Assembly (NCBI GenBank): GCA_005879585.1
Contig: VBKG01000341.1
Span: forward strand, 1-36,600
DNA: 36,600 bases
Source of the DNA: Deltaproteobacteria bacterium
GTDB taxonomy: Bacteria; Desulfobacterota; Binatia; DP-6
Direction: 5' to 3'
How positions within the stretch are numbered: the first letter of the stretch is position 1; each line of letters opens with the position of its first letter. The translations under genes were made by a program, and so were the position numbers. The notes beneath the pieces were generated by a model. That model saw only the letters and a program-made list of their open reading frames with translations. It had not been told where the DNA came from and made no database searches. Positions 7,049-15,661 of the stretch are shown here, in pieces.

Positions 7049-8704
7049 ATGAGCAGGAATCAGGTAGCGAAGCAGTCGACGCACCACGCCGATGACGGCG
7101 CCCTCGAGCGTCTCGACGGCGTGGTCGCCATGCTCGGGACGCTCGACGCGGAGGACGACGACGTCGCGGTGCCGCAACCGGACGGCCGCCACGCCGAAGA
7201 GGACATCCGCGAACCGACACCGGTCGCCGCCGAGCCCGAGCCGGCCGCCAACGTCGATCCGGTGCGCATGTATCTCCGCCAGATGGCGTCGGTCGCGCTG
7301 CTCACGCGCGACGGCGAGGTGGAGATCGCGCGTCGCATCGAGGACGGCGAGCGGGACATGGTTCGTGGCGCCCTCGGCTGTCCCTACGCGCTGCATCGCG
7401 TCCTCGCGCTCGGCGAGCGGCTACGGGCCGGCGAGGTGAAGCTCCGCGACCTCGTGCGCGACGAGGCCGAGGAGGAGGGCGAGCCGGTCGAGGACGACGA
7501 GACCCACCGTCGCCGGTTCCTGCGGCAGCTCGCGACCATCCGCCATCTCGCGGAGCAATGCGATGCGCTCACCGACGGGTCGACCGGCCGGCAGGCGCAC
7601 GATAGGCGAAGCGCCGACCGCCGCGCGCGGCTCCGGCGCGACCAGGCACGCCTCCTCTCGGCCCTCTGCCGGCTCGGACTGAACCGCCGGCAGATCGAGC
7701 AGATCATGGGCGACCTCGATCGCGCGGCCGCGAGCGCCGCGATACTCGGCACGAAGCTGCGGGCGATCGAAAACGAGACCGGGCGCCGGATCGCGGACCT
7801 TCTGCGCGACACGGGGCGGGCGGGCGCGACCACCCGCCGCGGCAAGCACCTGCTGGCGACCGCCGAGCAGGCGCGCGGCATCCAGCGGGAGCTCCGCGCC
7901 ATCGAGCGCGAGACCGGGCTCTCCGCCGCGGCGCTCCGCCGCCAGATGGCCGCGGTACACGAGGCGGAGCGACGCGCGCGTGGCGCCAAGCAGGAGCTGA
8001 TCCAGGCGAACCTGCGCCTCGTCGTGTCGATCGCCAAGCGCTACATGCACCGGGGGCTGCAGTTCCTGGACCTCATCCAGGAAGGCAACATGGGCCTCAT
8101 GCGCGCGGTCGACAAGTTCGAGTACCGGCGGGGCTACAAGTTCTCCACGTACGCGACGTGGTGGATCCGCCAGGCAATCACCCGCGCGATCGCGGACCAG
8201 GCGCGTACGATCCGCATCCCGGTCCACATGGTCGAGACCATGAACAAGCTCGTGCGGGTGTCGCGCGTGCTGGTTCAGGAGGTGGGGCGCGAGCCGACGC
8301 CGGAGGAGCTCGCCGTCCGGATGGACATGACGGCCGACAAGGTCCGCAAGGTGCTTCGCATCGCCCGCGAGCCGATCTCGCTCGAGACACCGATCGGCGA
8401 GGATGAAGACAGCCAGCTCGGCGACTTCATCGAGGACAAGTCCGCGATCGCCCCGGCCGACGCGGTCGTCAGCCGGAACCTCTCCGATCAGACGCGCAAG
8501 GTGCTGGCGACGCTCAGCCCGCGCGAGGAGCAGGTGCTGCGGCTGCGCTTCGGCATCGGCGAGCGCAACGACCACACCCTCGAGGAGGTGGGACTCCGCT
8601 TCGCCGTCACGCGCGAGCGGATCCGCCAGATCGAGGCGAAGGCCCTCCGCAAGCTGCGACACCCGAGCCGGTCGCGGCACCTCAAGGGTTTTTACGAGGG
8701 TTGA
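7049..8704 (+). CDS. rpoD: Primary sigma factor RpoD (sigma70)
   Basis: A 551-residue housekeeping sigma factor. Region 1.2 begins at '[20 protein letters not shown]'. A variable non-conserved region follows (about 110-300, Arg-rich). Then come region 2 ('[20 protein letters not shown]', '[20 protein letters not shown]' with the -10-recognising segment), region 3 ('[15 protein letters not shown]') and region 4.2 ('[20 protein letters not shown]'), which reads the -35 box. The first 70 residues are short, acidic and do not resemble region 1.1. It follows dnaG by 57 bases. GGAG about 12 bases before the ATG is a weak ribosome-binding site. Confidence 0.97.
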   Translation: MSRNQVAKQSTHHADDGALERLDGVVAMLGTLDAEDDDVAVPQPDGRHAEEDIREPTPVAAEPEPAANVDPVRMYLRQMASVALLTRDGEVEIARRIEDGERDMVRGALGCPYALHRVLALGERLRAGEVKLRDLVRDEAEEEGEPVEDDETHRRRFLRQLATIRHLAEQCDALTDGSTGRQAHDRRSADRRARLRRDQARLLSALCRLGLNRRQIEQIMGDLDRAAASAAILGTKLRAIENETGRRIADLLRDTGRAGATTRRGKHLLATAEQARGIQRELRAIERETGLSAAALRRQMAAVHEAERRARGAKQELIQANLRLVVSIAKRYMHRGLQFLDLIQEGNMGLMRAVDKFEYRRGYKFSTYATWWIRQAITRAIADQARTIRIPVHMVETMNKLVRVSRVLVQEVGREPTPEELAVRMDMTADKVRKVLRIAREPISLETPIGEDEDSQLGDFIEDKSAIAPADAVVSRNLSDQTRKVLATLSPREEQVLRLRFGIGERNDHTLEEVGLRFAVTRERIRQIEAKALRKLRHPSRSRHLKGFYEG

Positions 8705-8716
8705 GCGTCGCGAGGC

Positions 8717-8745
8717 TTGCAGAACGAACGCTAGGGTGCTTCACT
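8717..8745 (+). promoter_or_regulatory. Possible tRNA promoter
   Basis: TTGCAG (8717-8722), a 17-base spacer and TTCACT (8740-8745). This puts a start near 8752, nine bases before the mature tRNA. Both boxes are only partial matches, and the tRNA could equally be processed from the rpoD transcript. Confidence 0.25.
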
Positions 8746-8760
8746 CGCTGACCGCCTGGT

Positions 8761-8837
8761 GGGCCCATAGCTCAGGCGGTTAGAGCTGCCGGCTCATAAC
8801 CGGTCGGTCGTGCGTTCGAGTCGCACTGGGCCCACCA
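8761..8837 (+). tRNA. tRNA with CAU anticodon (Ile2 or elongator Met)
   Basis: A complete 77-base cloverleaf with encoded CCA. The acceptor stem GGGCCCA pairs with TGGGCCC. The D-stem is GCTC/GAGC, the anticodon stem GCCGG/CCGGT has loop CTCATAA (anticodon CAT at 8795-8797), and the T-stem GTGCG/CGCAC has loop TTCGAGT. The fully paired position 1-72 excludes initiator tRNA. The variable region CGGTC recalls tRNA-Ile2, whose C34 is modified to lysidine, but elongator tRNA-Met cannot be excluded by eye. Confidence 0.93.
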
Positions 8838-8887
8838 TCGTCGAGGCGGGCCCATCGACGCTGGGAGACAACGGAGGGACGTCAGAC

Positions 8888-9613
8888 TTGGCGACGCAGA
8901 TCGACCTACTCGCGAACGTCCAGATCATCGACCAGAGCATCCGGGCGAAGACGCTCGCCGTAGAGGAAGCCCAGGGCCGGGTCGCGGCCCTCGAGGAGGC
9001 GGTGCAGACGCAGAGCGCGGCCGCCGCCGCGGCGCGCGGGGAGCTCGCCGGCGTGAGCGCCCGGCAGCAGGAGCTGGAGACGCGACTCTCCGCCAACGAG
9101 ACCAAGCTGAAGGATCGTCGCATGCGGCTGGCCCGCATCCGGAGCGACAAGGACCTCGGCGTCGCGCGGCGGGAAGTGGACCTGCTGAAGGAGGAGACCG
9201 GCACCATCGAGACCGAGCTGATCGGCGTTCTCGAGCAGGTGGACGCGGCCAGCGCGAAGCTGCGCGGCATCGACGAGGAGCTGGCGCGGCTGCGCGCCGC
9301 CATGGAGACCGAGGCGGCCGAGCTCCGCGAGACGGTCGCGCGCCTCTCCGGCGAGATCGAGCGCGAGCGCAGCGTCCGCGGGGCGCTGGTCGAGGGGCTC
9401 GACGGCAACCTCCGGCGGAAGTACGAGATGATCTTCTCGCGCCGCGGTGGGGTTGCGGTGGTCGAGATCCGCGAAGGGACGTGCCAGGGCTGCCGGATGC
9501 GCGTTCCGCCGCAGCTCTTCAACGAGATCCAGCGCAACGAGCAGGTGATCCTCTGCCCGAGCTGCCAGCGGATGCTATACTGGCGGGCCGATAGGGCGGA
9601 GGCGAGCGAGTAG
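8888..9613 (+). CDS. Coiled-coil zinc-ribbon protein (C4-type, zf-RING_7 family)
   Basis: A 241-residue protein. About the first 170 residues form a long antiparallel coiled coil rich in Ala, Glu and Arg ('LKEETGTIETELIGVLEQVD'). The C-terminus carries a four-cysteine zinc ribbon: 'CQGCRMRVPP' and, 19 residues on, 'CPSCQRMLYW'. TTG 8888 is the start because GGAGGG (8873-8878) sits 9 bases upstream; the frame continues back into the tRNA, which cannot be coding. The family is widespread and often described only as a putative nucleic-acid-binding protein; its biochemical role is unknown to me. It lies between the tRNA and rnpB, 20 bases before the RNase P RNA. Confidence 0.85.
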   Translation: MATQIDLLANVQIIDQSIRAKTLAVEEAQGRVAALEEAVQTQSAAAAAARGELAGVSARQQELETRLSANETKLKDRRMRLARIRSDKDLGVARREVDLLKEETGTIETELIGVLEQVDAASAKLRGIDEELARLRAAMETEAAELRETVARLSGEIERERSVRGALVEGLDGNLRRKYEMIFSRRGGVAVVEIREGTCQGCRMRVPPQLFNEIQRNEQVILCPSCQRMLYWRADRAEASE

Positions 9614-9633
9614 GCGGGCGGCAGTTCGCCGTG

Positions 9634-10025
9634 CGCCGGAGGAGGTCGAGCAGCCGCCCGTCGCACCGCGGCGGGAGGAAAGTCCGGACTCCATAGGGCA
9701 GGGTGGCCGCTAACGGCGGCCTCGAGCAATCGGGGGAAAGTGCCACAGAAAAGAGACCGCCCCGGACCGAAGGCCCGGAGCAAGGGTGAAAAGGCGAGGT
9801 AAGAGCTCGCCAGATCCGTTCGAGAGAACGGATGCTCGGCAAACCCCACCCGGAGCAAGACCGAGTAGGAGGGAGATCCGGCCACCTCGGCCGGGTGCGG
9901 GTGGTCCGCCCGTTCCCTCGGGTCGGTCGCTCGATCCCTCGGGTAACCGGGGGACCAGACGAATGGCTGCTGCCCCCGCTTCCTGAGCGGGGGAACAGAA
10001 TCCGGCTTACAGACCTCCTCCGGCG
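9634..10025 (+). ncRNA. rnpB: RNase P RNA, bacterial type A
   Basis: Catalytic RNA that matures tRNA 5' ends. The P4 5' strand and its surroundings are unmistakable ('GAGGAAAGTCCGGACTCCAT', then AGGGCAGGGTG), and its partner 'ACAGAATCCGGCTTACAGA' lies near the 3' end. P1 is a perfect 14-bp helix: 9634-9647 pairs with 10012-10025. The conserved 'AAGGGTGAAAAGG', 'GGTAAGAGCTC' and 'CCCACCCGGAGCAAG' blocks are in order, and P18 has a GTAA tetraloop. The length of about 392 nt is typical of type A. The strong P1 helix followed by TTTT (10028-10031) may serve as transcript end. The start and end are set from the P1 pairing. Confidence 0.95.
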
Positions 10026-10207
10026 TGTTTTGCTAGAAGGCTTGGTCACACGGATGACCAAACCGACGCATCGCCCTCGGGGTCGAGTTGGACGAAATTG
10101 TACGGGTGCTGATCCATACGCTGCCGCGGGCCATCGGGCCGAGGCTCGTGTCGAGCTGCCCTGCGTCGACGTTCACCCTCCAACATTTTTTTCTCACTGC
10201 ATTTGCC

Positions 10208-10237
10208 TTGACAGCGAGTGGGGACCGGCGGTATACG
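10208..10237 (+). promoter_or_regulatory. Main promoter of the dcw cluster
   Basis: A consensus -35 box TTGACA (10208-10213), an 18-base spacer and TATACG (10232-10237). A start near 10243-10245 is expected, about 45 bases before mraZ. It is the strongest promoter-like sequence in the window. The stretch between rnpB and this promoter (10026-10207) holds only a 6-bp hairpin (TTGGTC/GACCAA, 10042-10061) and a T-rich run near 10187-10194. I see no gene in it. Confidence 0.65.
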
Positions 10238-10249
10238 CGCAAGCAGCTG

Positions 10250-10295
10250 TGGGGCAGGGTGGGGCGTGGCGGCTTGGGAGTAAGTTCAGGTGGGG
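10250..10295 (+). promoter_or_regulatory. TGGGR repeats, probable MraZ operator
   Basis: TGGGG at 10250-10254 and 10260-10264 are exactly 10 bp apart (TGGGG-N5-TGGGG). Further copies are TGGGA 10275-10279 and TGGGG 10291-10295, and another TGGGG lies at 10219-10223 between the promoter boxes. MraZ of E. coli is known to bind TGGGN repeats with 5-base spacers upstream of its own gene. The first pair has that spacing; the later ones are out of phase. The position just downstream of the expected transcription start fits autorepression. Confidence 0.55.
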
Positions 10296-10769
10296 AATCC
10301 CGCCCCGGCGAATGGGATGTTTCGGGGGAACTTCGAGCACGTGGTGGACGACAAGGGGCGGGTGGCCATCCCAGCCCGCTTCAGGGAGGCGCTCTCGGGT
10401 CTCCACGAGGAGCGCCTTGTCGTCACCAAGTTCGGACACCGCGGCCGGCGGTGCCTGGACGCCTATCCGCTCGGCACCTGGCGTCGGTTCGAGCGGCGCA
10501 TCCTGTCGAAGAACCGGTTCCACCAGCGGGTCATCGCCTTCTCGAACTACTACGTGGGAGGCGCCCAGGAGTGTCAGCTCGACGGCCAGGGCCGCATCCT
10601 CATCCCGGACGATCTCCGCAAGTACGCCCGCCTCGGCCGCGCGGCGATGTTCGCGGGTGACATCGACAAGTTTCGCATCTGGAACACGGAGACGTGGCAG
10701 GAGGTCTTCGAGAAGGACGAGCACTTCGTGCTCGACAACCCGGAGCTCCTGGCAGAGCTCGAGCTGTGA
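10290..10769 (+). CDS. mraZ: Transcriptional regulator MraZ
   Basis: The first gene of the dcw cluster, a DNA-binding protein with two tandem AbrB-like half-domains, each with the family signature: 'FEHVVDDKGRVAIPARFRE' near the N-terminus and 'ECQLDGQGRILIPDDLRK' in the second half. It forms ring-shaped oligomers and represses its own operon. Two starts are possible. GTG 10290 has GGGAG nine bases upstream and gives 159 residues. ATG 10317 gives the usual N-terminus 'MFRGNF' but has no ribosome-binding site. The longer form is listed. rsmH follows after 44 bases. Confidence 0.94.
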   Translation: MGNPAPANGMFRGNFEHVVDDKGRVAIPARFREALSGLHEERLVVTKFGHRGRRCLDAYPLGTWRRFERRILSKNRFHQRVIAFSNYYVGGAQECQLDGQGRILIPDDLRKYARLGRAAMFAGDIDKFRIWNTETWQEVFEKDEHFVLDNPELLAELEL

Positions 10770-10813
10770 TTAGGTGACTGCAGACCGCCACAGGGCGGAG
10801 GTGGGACGGGACG

Positions 10814-11824
10814 GTGGGGGCGGCGAGCGCTATGGCCGGGCGTCGCACGCTGAACGGACCACCAAGGTCGAAGGACGAGAAGGGCACCGGGTCGGTGGGC
10901 GCATCCCACGTGCCGGTGATGATGGGGGAAGTGGTGGAGTGGCTGCGCCCCCGACCGGGTGCCCATCTCGTCGACGCGACCGTCGGGCTCGGCGGACACG
11001 CGGCGGCCCTGCTCGGCGCCGCGCCCGGCGCTGAGCTCGTCGGGCTCGATCGCGATCCCCGGGCCCTCGCGGCGGCGCGCGAGCGCCTGAGTCGCGACGC
11101 GGACCGCGTCGAGCTGCGCCAGGCGACCTTCGCCGACACCGCGGCGATCCTCCGCGAGAAGGGATGGGACGGGGCCGACGCGGTGCTGCTCGACCTCGGC
11201 GTCAGCTCGCTCCAGCTGGACACACCCGAGCGCGGGTTCGCCTTCCAGCGCGAGGGCCCGCTCGACATGCGCATGGACCCGGGCGGCGCGCTCACCGCCG
11301 CCGACCTCGTGAACGAGTGGCCGGAGGCGGAGCTCGTCCGGGTCATCGCGGAGTACGGCGAGGAGCGGCGGGCGCGGGCCGTCGCGCGCGCGATCGTGCG
11401 GGCCCGTCCGCTCGCGACGACGCGCCACCTCGCCGAGGTCGTCACCCGGGCGGTCGGTGGGCCACGCCTCGCCCTTCATCCCGCCACCCGTACGTTCCAG
11501 GCCCTCCGCATCGCGGTGAACGATGAGCTCGGCGCGCTCGACCGGTTCCTGGCCGACGGATACGCCGTCCTCCGTCCCGGAGGACGGATGGCGATCCTGT
11601 CGTACCACTCGCTCGAGGATCGACGCGTGAAGGAGGCGTTCCGGCGCTGGGCTGCGGCCTGCCTCTGTCCGCCGGCGCTGCCGCGCTGCATGTGCGGATG
11701 GAGCGCGAAGGTCCGGCTCGCGACCCGCCGGCCCGTTCGTCCCGGTGCGGCCGAGGTCGCGCGGAACCCGCGGGCGCGCAGCGCAAAGCTGCGGGTCGTC
11801 GAGCGGCTCGAGGGGAGCCGGTGA
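10814..11824 (+). CDS. rsmH: 16S rRNA m4C1402 methyltransferase RsmH
   Basis: Also called MraW. It N4-methylates C1402 in the ribosomal decoding centre. SAM-binding 'LVDATVGLGGHAAALL' (52-67) and 'VGLDRDPRALAAARERL' are followed by 'LLDLGVSSLQLDTPERGF', 'DMRMDP', 'ATRTFQALRIAVNDEL' and 'SYHSLEDRRVKEAFR', which together define the family. A Cys-rich patch 'CLCPPALPRCMCGW' near the C-terminus corresponds to the family's CxCP segment. The N-terminus has about 30 non-conserved residues. GTG 10814 (GGAGG 12 bases upstream) and ATG 10832 are both possible. The stop overlaps the ftsL start (GTGA). Confidence 0.95.
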   Translation: MGAASAMAGRRTLNGPPRSKDEKGTGSVGASHVPVMMGEVVEWLRPRPGAHLVDATVGLGGHAAALLGAAPGAELVGLDRDPRALAAARERLSRDADRVELRQATFADTAAILREKGWDGADAVLLDLGVSSLQLDTPERGFAFQREGPLDMRMDPGGALTAADLVNEWPEAELVRVIAEYGEERRARAVARAIVRARPLATTRHLAEVVTRAVGGPRLALHPATRTFQALRIAVNDELGALDRFLADGYAVLRPGGRMAILSYHSLEDRRVKEAFRRWAAACLCPPALPRCMCGWSAKVRLATRRPVRPGAAEVARNPRARSAKLRVVERLEGSR

Positions 11825-12183
11825 GGGCTGCCGGGGCCGCCTCGCGGCACCCCGAGCTGCGCATCCGGCGGCCCCTCGTGCGCCCCTCCGCGGACGCGGC
11901 TCGTATGTTCCGGCTGATGCGAGGGCTGCCGCGGCACACGGTCCTGCTCGGGGCCGTGCTGGTCGTCCTCTGCGTCGCCCGCGTGTGGCTTCGGCTGCAG
12001 ACGGTGAAGCTCGGCTACGAGCTGTCGTCGGCGCGCCAGATGCAGCTGCGACTCGAGCACGAGCGCCAGGAGCTCGACGTCGAGATCGCGACGCTGCGCG
12101 ACCCCGCGCGCATCGCGGACATCGCGCGCCACCGGCTCGGCATGCGGGATGCCGAGAAGGGGCAGGTGGTGACGCTGCCGTGA
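11821..12183 (+). CDS. ftsL: Cell division protein FtsL
   Basis: A 120-residue bitopic membrane protein of the divisome core (FtsQ-FtsB-FtsL type). A basic cytoplasmic tail is followed by one transmembrane helix ('TVLLGAVLVVLCVARVW', about 40-56). The periplasmic part starts with a coiled coil ('MQLRLEHERQELDVEIATLR') and ends with the usual 'IADIARHRLGMRDAEKGQVV'. GTG 11821 is chosen because it overlaps the rsmH stop (GTGA) and follows GAGGGGAG. Sequence conservation in FtsL is low, so the call rests on topology, the C-terminal motif and position between rsmH and ftsI. Confidence 0.9.
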   Translation: MRAAGAASRHPELRIRRPLVRPSADAARMFRLMRGLPRHTVLLGAVLVVLCVARVWLRLQTVKLGYELSSARQMQLRLEHERQELDVEIATLRDPARIADIARHRLGMRDAEKGQVVTLP

Positions 12184-14156
12184 AGCGCGCCCGGTCGCGG
12201 CGCATGATCGTCGCGGGAGGCATCTTCACGGTCCTCTTCGCGCTCGTCGCGCTGCGGGCGCTCGATCTGGCCGTGCTCCGCGGACCCGCCCTTGCCCGGC
12301 TGGCAGCCATGCAGCACCATCAGCGCATCGAGCTGCTTCCTCACCGAGGGCCCATTGTCGACCGCTCCGGGGACCCGCTGGCCCTGTCGGTCGACGTCCC
12401 GTCGATCTACGTTCGGCCGCGGGAACTGCGCGCGGCCGGGGCCGACGCTCGCCTCCCCGCGCTCGCCACCGCGCTGCACATGCCGCCGCGCGCGCTACGG
12501 GCGAAGCTCGCGAGCAGCCAGCCGTTCGTCTGGCTCAAGCGCCAGGCCCTGCCGCGCGAGGCGGAGACGGTCGCGCGGCTCGAGCTCCCGGGGGTCTACA
12601 CGGTCACCGAAGGCCGGCGGTTCTACCCGCACGGCAACCTGGCGGCCCACGTGCTCGGCTTCGTCGGCGTCGACTCCCAGGGGCTCGAAGGGCTCGAGCA
12701 GCGCTATGACCGGGTCATCCGCGGCGAGCCGCAGTACCTGGAGTTCGATCGCGATGCGCGCGGCCGCGAGATGTTCACCGGCGGCGTCGGCGCTGCCCCG
12801 GACCAGGGAAACCGCCTCGAGCTGACGCTCGATGCCGCCATCCAGGAGGCGACCGAGCGCGAGCTCCAGAGCGGCGTCGCCGCGGCGCGCGCAGTGGGTG
12901 GTGCGGCCGTCGTGCTCGACCCGGCCACCGGCGAGGTCCTCGCCCTCGCCAACGTCCCCACCTACAACCCGAACGAGCCCGGCGACGCGGCCGATAGGCG
13001 CTGGCGCGACCGGGTGCGCAACCGGGCGATCACCGACCCGTACGAGCCCGGCTCCACCTTCAAGGCGGTGCTCGCGGCGGCGGCGATCGAGGAGCATCTC
13101 GTGACGCCGGGAGAGCTCTTCTTCTGCGAGCACGGGCGGTTCCAGGCGGGCGGCCGGACGATCCACGACGCGCACCCCTACGGCTGGCTGTCCTTCGCCG
13201 AGGTGATCCAGTTCTCGAGCAACATCGGGGCGACCAAGGTGGGCGAGCGTCTCGGCCGCGACCGCTATCACCGCTACCTGCGCGCGTTCGGGTTCGGGAA
13301 CCGGACGGGGATCGAGCTGCCGGGCGAGACGCCCGGCATCATGCGGCCCGTCGAGAGCTGGAGCCGCATCGACCTCGCGACCCTGAGCTTCGGACAGGGC
13401 GTCTCGGTCACGCCGCTGCAGATGTCGACCGCGTTCGCCGCGATCGCCAACGGCGGCACGCTGCTCCGACCCTACGTCGTGCGGCGGATCGTCGCTCCGG
13501 GCGGCGAGGTGGTGCTCGAGAACGAGCCCACGGCCGTGCGGCGGGTCATCAGCACCCGCAGCGCGCGCACCACCACCGAGCTGCTTCGACGCGTGGTCGA
13601 AGAGGAAGGCGGCACGGGAACGAAGGCCCGGCTCGAGGAGTTCCCGGTCGCAGGCAAGACGGGGACGGCCCAGAAGGTCGACCCGACCACCGGCGGGTAC
13701 TCGTCGAAGCGCATCGGCTCCTTCGCGGGATTCGTCCCGGCGGACGAGCCGCGCGCGGTCATCCTCGTGCTGATCGACGAGCCGTCGACGTCGAGCTACG
13801 GCGGCGTGGTCGCCGCGCCGGTCTTCCGGGCGATCGCCGCCGCGGTGCTGAAGCGTCTCGGGGTCGAGCCGCCGGCGCCTACGGTCGTGGCACGGGCGCC
13901 CGGAGCCGCCCCGGCGACGCCGCGGGCGAAGCCGGCGAGCCGCGAAGCCGCGACCCCGGCGAACGCCGAGACGCCGAGCTTCCTCGGCCTCTCGCTGCGC
14001 GAGGCGCTCGCGCGCGCTCAGGCGTCCGGCTGGCAGGTGCGGGTCACCGGCACCGGCTACGTCGCCGCGCAGGAGCCGATGCCGGGGACGCCGCTCCTCT
14101 CCGTCCACCAGCTGGCGCTCCGTCTGGCCCCGGCCGAGGCCGTCGCGTCGCCCTGA
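12180..14156 (+). CDS. ftsI: Septal peptidoglycan transpeptidase FtsI (PBP3-like) with C-terminal PASTA domain
   Basis: A 658-residue class B penicillin-binding protein that crosslinks septal peptidoglycan with FtsW. The N-terminal membrane anchor is 'MIVAGGIFTVLFALVALRAL'. Then comes the dimerisation domain ('RGPIVDRSGDPLALSVDVPS', 'RRFYPHGNLAAHVLGFVG') and the transpeptidase domain. The active-site triad is complete: S292-T-F-K295 (PGSTFK), S346-S-N348, and K493-T-G495. After an Ala/Pro-rich linker the C-terminus (about 595-655) forms one PASTA repeat ('SFLGLSLREALARAQASGWQ'). GTG 12180 overlaps the ftsL stop. The PASTA tail makes it longer than E. coli FtsI and resembles SpoVD-type proteins. 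Confidence 0.95.
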   Translation: MKRARSRRMIVAGGIFTVLFALVALRALDLAVLRGPALARLAAMQHHQRIELLPHRGPIVDRSGDPLALSVDVPSIYVRPRELRAAGADARLPALATALHMPPRALRAKLASSQPFVWLKRQALPREAETVARLELPGVYTVTEGRRFYPHGNLAAHVLGFVGVDSQGLEGLEQRYDRVIRGEPQYLEFDRDARGREMFTGGVGAAPDQGNRLELTLDAAIQEATERELQSGVAAARAVGGAAVVLDPATGEVLALANVPTYNPNEPGDAADRRWRDRVRNRAITDPYEPGSTFKAVLAAAAIEEHLVTPGELFFCEHGRFQAGGRTIHDAHPYGWLSFAEVIQFSSNIGATKVGERLGRDRYHRYLRAFGFGNRTGIELPGETPGIMRPVESWSRIDLATLSFGQGVSVTPLQMSTAFAAIANGGTLLRPYVVRRIVAPGGEVVLENEPTAVRRVISTRSARTTTELLRRVVEEEGGTGTKARLEEFPVAGKTGTAQKVDPTTGGYSSKRIGSFAGFVPADEPRAVILVLIDEPSTSSYGGVVAAPVFRAIAAAVLKRLGVEPPAPTVVARAPGAAPATPRAKPASREAATPANAETPSFLGLSLREALARAQASGWQVRVTGTGYVAAQEPMPGTPLLSVHQLALRLAPAEAVASP

Positions 14157-15661
14157 TGCGGCTCGGCGCGCTCATCGACGACCTCGACGCGGCCGTCGGC
14201 GACATCGACGTCGCAGGAATCGCGACGGACTCGCGCGAGGTCTGTCCTGGCGAGGTCTTCTTCGCCCTCCCCGGGCTCCGCACCGACGGCCGCCGCCACC
14301 TGGCCGAGGCCGTGGTGCGCGGCGCCCGGGCGATCGTCGCCGAGGGACCAGCGGTCGACGCCAAGGTCCCCGTCGTCCTCGTGCGCGGTGTCCGTCGCGT
14401 GCTGGCCGCGGCGGCCGCCCGCTTCGCCGGCGATCCGAGCGCCGGCCTCGTTCTCGTCGGCGTCACCGGCACCAACGGCAAGACGAGCACCACGTTCATC
14501 CTCGAGTCGATCTGGCGCGCGGCCGGCCTCGAGACCGGCGTGATCGGTACGGTCGGCTATCGCGGTGCCGGCCGGCTCGATCGGCCGGCGCCGCTCACGA
14601 CGCCCGAGGCGCCCGCCCTCCAGGCGCTGCTCGCCGAGATGCGTCACGCCGGCGCGACGCACGTGGCGATGGAGGTGTCGTCGCACGCGCTCGCCCAGGA
14701 GCGCGTGCTCGGCTGCCGCTTCGACGCCGTCGTGTTCACCAACCTCACCCGCGACCATCTCGACTTCCACGGCGACGCCGAGAGCTACTACCGCGCCAAG
14801 GCGCGGCTCTTCCTCGAGCACCTCGCGGCGAGCGGCAAGCCGGAGGCCGTGGCGGTGGTGAACGTCGACGATCCCGCCGGGGCGCGGCTCGCGGGCGAGG
14901 TCCGGACGCGCTGCGTGCGGGTCGGCGCCGGCGAGACGGCGGATGTCCGCCCGCTCGACGTCGAGACGACGCTCACGGGGACGCGCGGCGTGCTCGCGTT
15001 CGGCGGCGCGCCGCTGCCGTTCTGCACACGCCTCGTCGGCGCGCCCCAGGTGGAGAACCTCCTCGGCGCCGCCGCCGCGGCCTGGGCGCTCGGCATCGCG
15101 CCCGAGGCGGTGGCCGCGGGGCTTGCGGCGGTCACGGCGCCCCCCGGGCGTCTCGAGCGGTTCGACGGCCCCGGCTTTACCGTCATGGTCGACTACGCCC
15201 ACACACCAGACGCCCTGGCCCGAGCGCTGACGGTGCTGCGGCCGCTGACCCCCGGCCGCCTGATCGCCGTCTTCGGCTGTGGCGGCGATCGTGACCCGGG
15301 CAAGCGCCCGCTGATGGGAGAGGCCGCGGCCCGCCTGAGCGACGTCGTGGTCCTCACCTCGGACAATCCCCGCACCGAGGACCCGGGGCGTATCCTCGAC
15401 GCGATCGAGGCCGGGGTCGTGCAGGCCGGCCTCGGCCCTCTCGGCGAGCATGGTCGGGGCTATCTCGTCCAGGCGGACCGCCGGGCGGCGATCGCGCTCG
15501 CGATCCGGCTCGCGCGCCCCGGTGACCTCGTCCTGGTTGCGGGCAAGGGGCACGAGGACTACCAGATCGTGGGTCACGAGAAGCATCACCTGGACGACCG
15601 GGAGGAGGTGCGCCGCGCCCTCGGGTCCGGGGACGCGGAACGGCTCGAGGAGGGGCGGTGA
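14156..15661 (+). CDS. murE: UDP-MurNAc-tripeptide synthetase MurE (meso-DAP adding)
   Basis: A 501-residue Mur ligase adding the third stem-peptide residue in the cytoplasm. It has the N-terminal UDP-binding domain ('ATDSREVCPGEVFFAL'), the ATP loop 'GVTGTNGKTSTTFILE' (102-117), 'MEVSSHALAQERV', 'FTNLTRDHLDFHG' and the central-domain Lys in 'YYRAKARLF'. The C-terminal domain carries 'VDYAHTPDALARAL', 'FGCGGDRDPGKRPLMG' and 'SDNPRTEDP'. The DNPR motif (403-406) is the accepted marker for meso-diaminopimelate rather than lysine specificity. The last block is 'KGHEDYQ'. ATG 14156 shares its A with the ftsI stop (TGATG). Confidence 0.96.
   Translation: MRLGALIDDLDAAVGDIDVAGIATDSREVCPGEVFFALPGLRTDGRRHLAEAVVRGARAIVAEGPAVDAKVPVVLVRGVRRVLAAAAARFAGDPSAGLVLVGVTGTNGKTSTTFILESIWRAAGLETGVIGTVGYRGAGRLDRPAPLTTPEAPALQALLAEMRHAGATHVAMEVSSHALAQERVLGCRFDAVVFTNLTRDHLDFHGDAESYYRAKARLFLEHLAASGKPEAVAVVNVDDPAGARLAGEVRTRCVRVGAGETADVRPLDVETTLTGTRGVLAFGGAPLPFCTRLVGAPQVENLLGAAAAAWALGIAPEAVAAGLAAVTAPPGRLERFDGPGFTVMVDYAHTPDALARALTVLRPLTPGRLIAVFGCGGDRDPGKRPLMGEAAARLSDVVVLTSDNPRTEDPGRILDAIEAGVVQAGLGPLGEHGRGYLVQADRRAAIALAIRLARPGDLVLVAGKGHEDYQIVGHEKHHLDDREEVRRALGSGDAERLEEGR

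Noticed and set aside
4571-7396. A 941-codon open frame on the minus strand opposite cvpA, dnaG and rpoD
   Set aside because: It lies fully antisense to strongly conserved genes, and its translation is Arg/Ala/Asp-rich with no motif. Long stop-free antisense frames are expected in DNA this GC-rich.
8810-8887. Extending the zinc-ribbon protein upstream into the tRNA
   Set aside because: The extension overlaps the tRNA 3' half. TTG 8888 has a good ribosome-binding site and starts at the conserved region.
9576-9581. TATACT inside the zinc-ribbon gene as a -10 box for rnpB
   Set aside because: It lies about 50 bases before the mature RNA, has only a weak -35 partner, and is fixed by coding residues Leu-Tyr-Trp.
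10042-10061. TTGGTC/GACCAA hairpin after rnpB as a terminator
   Set aside because: Short stem with an 8-base loop and no following T-run; the rnpB P1 helix plus TTTT is the better transcript end.
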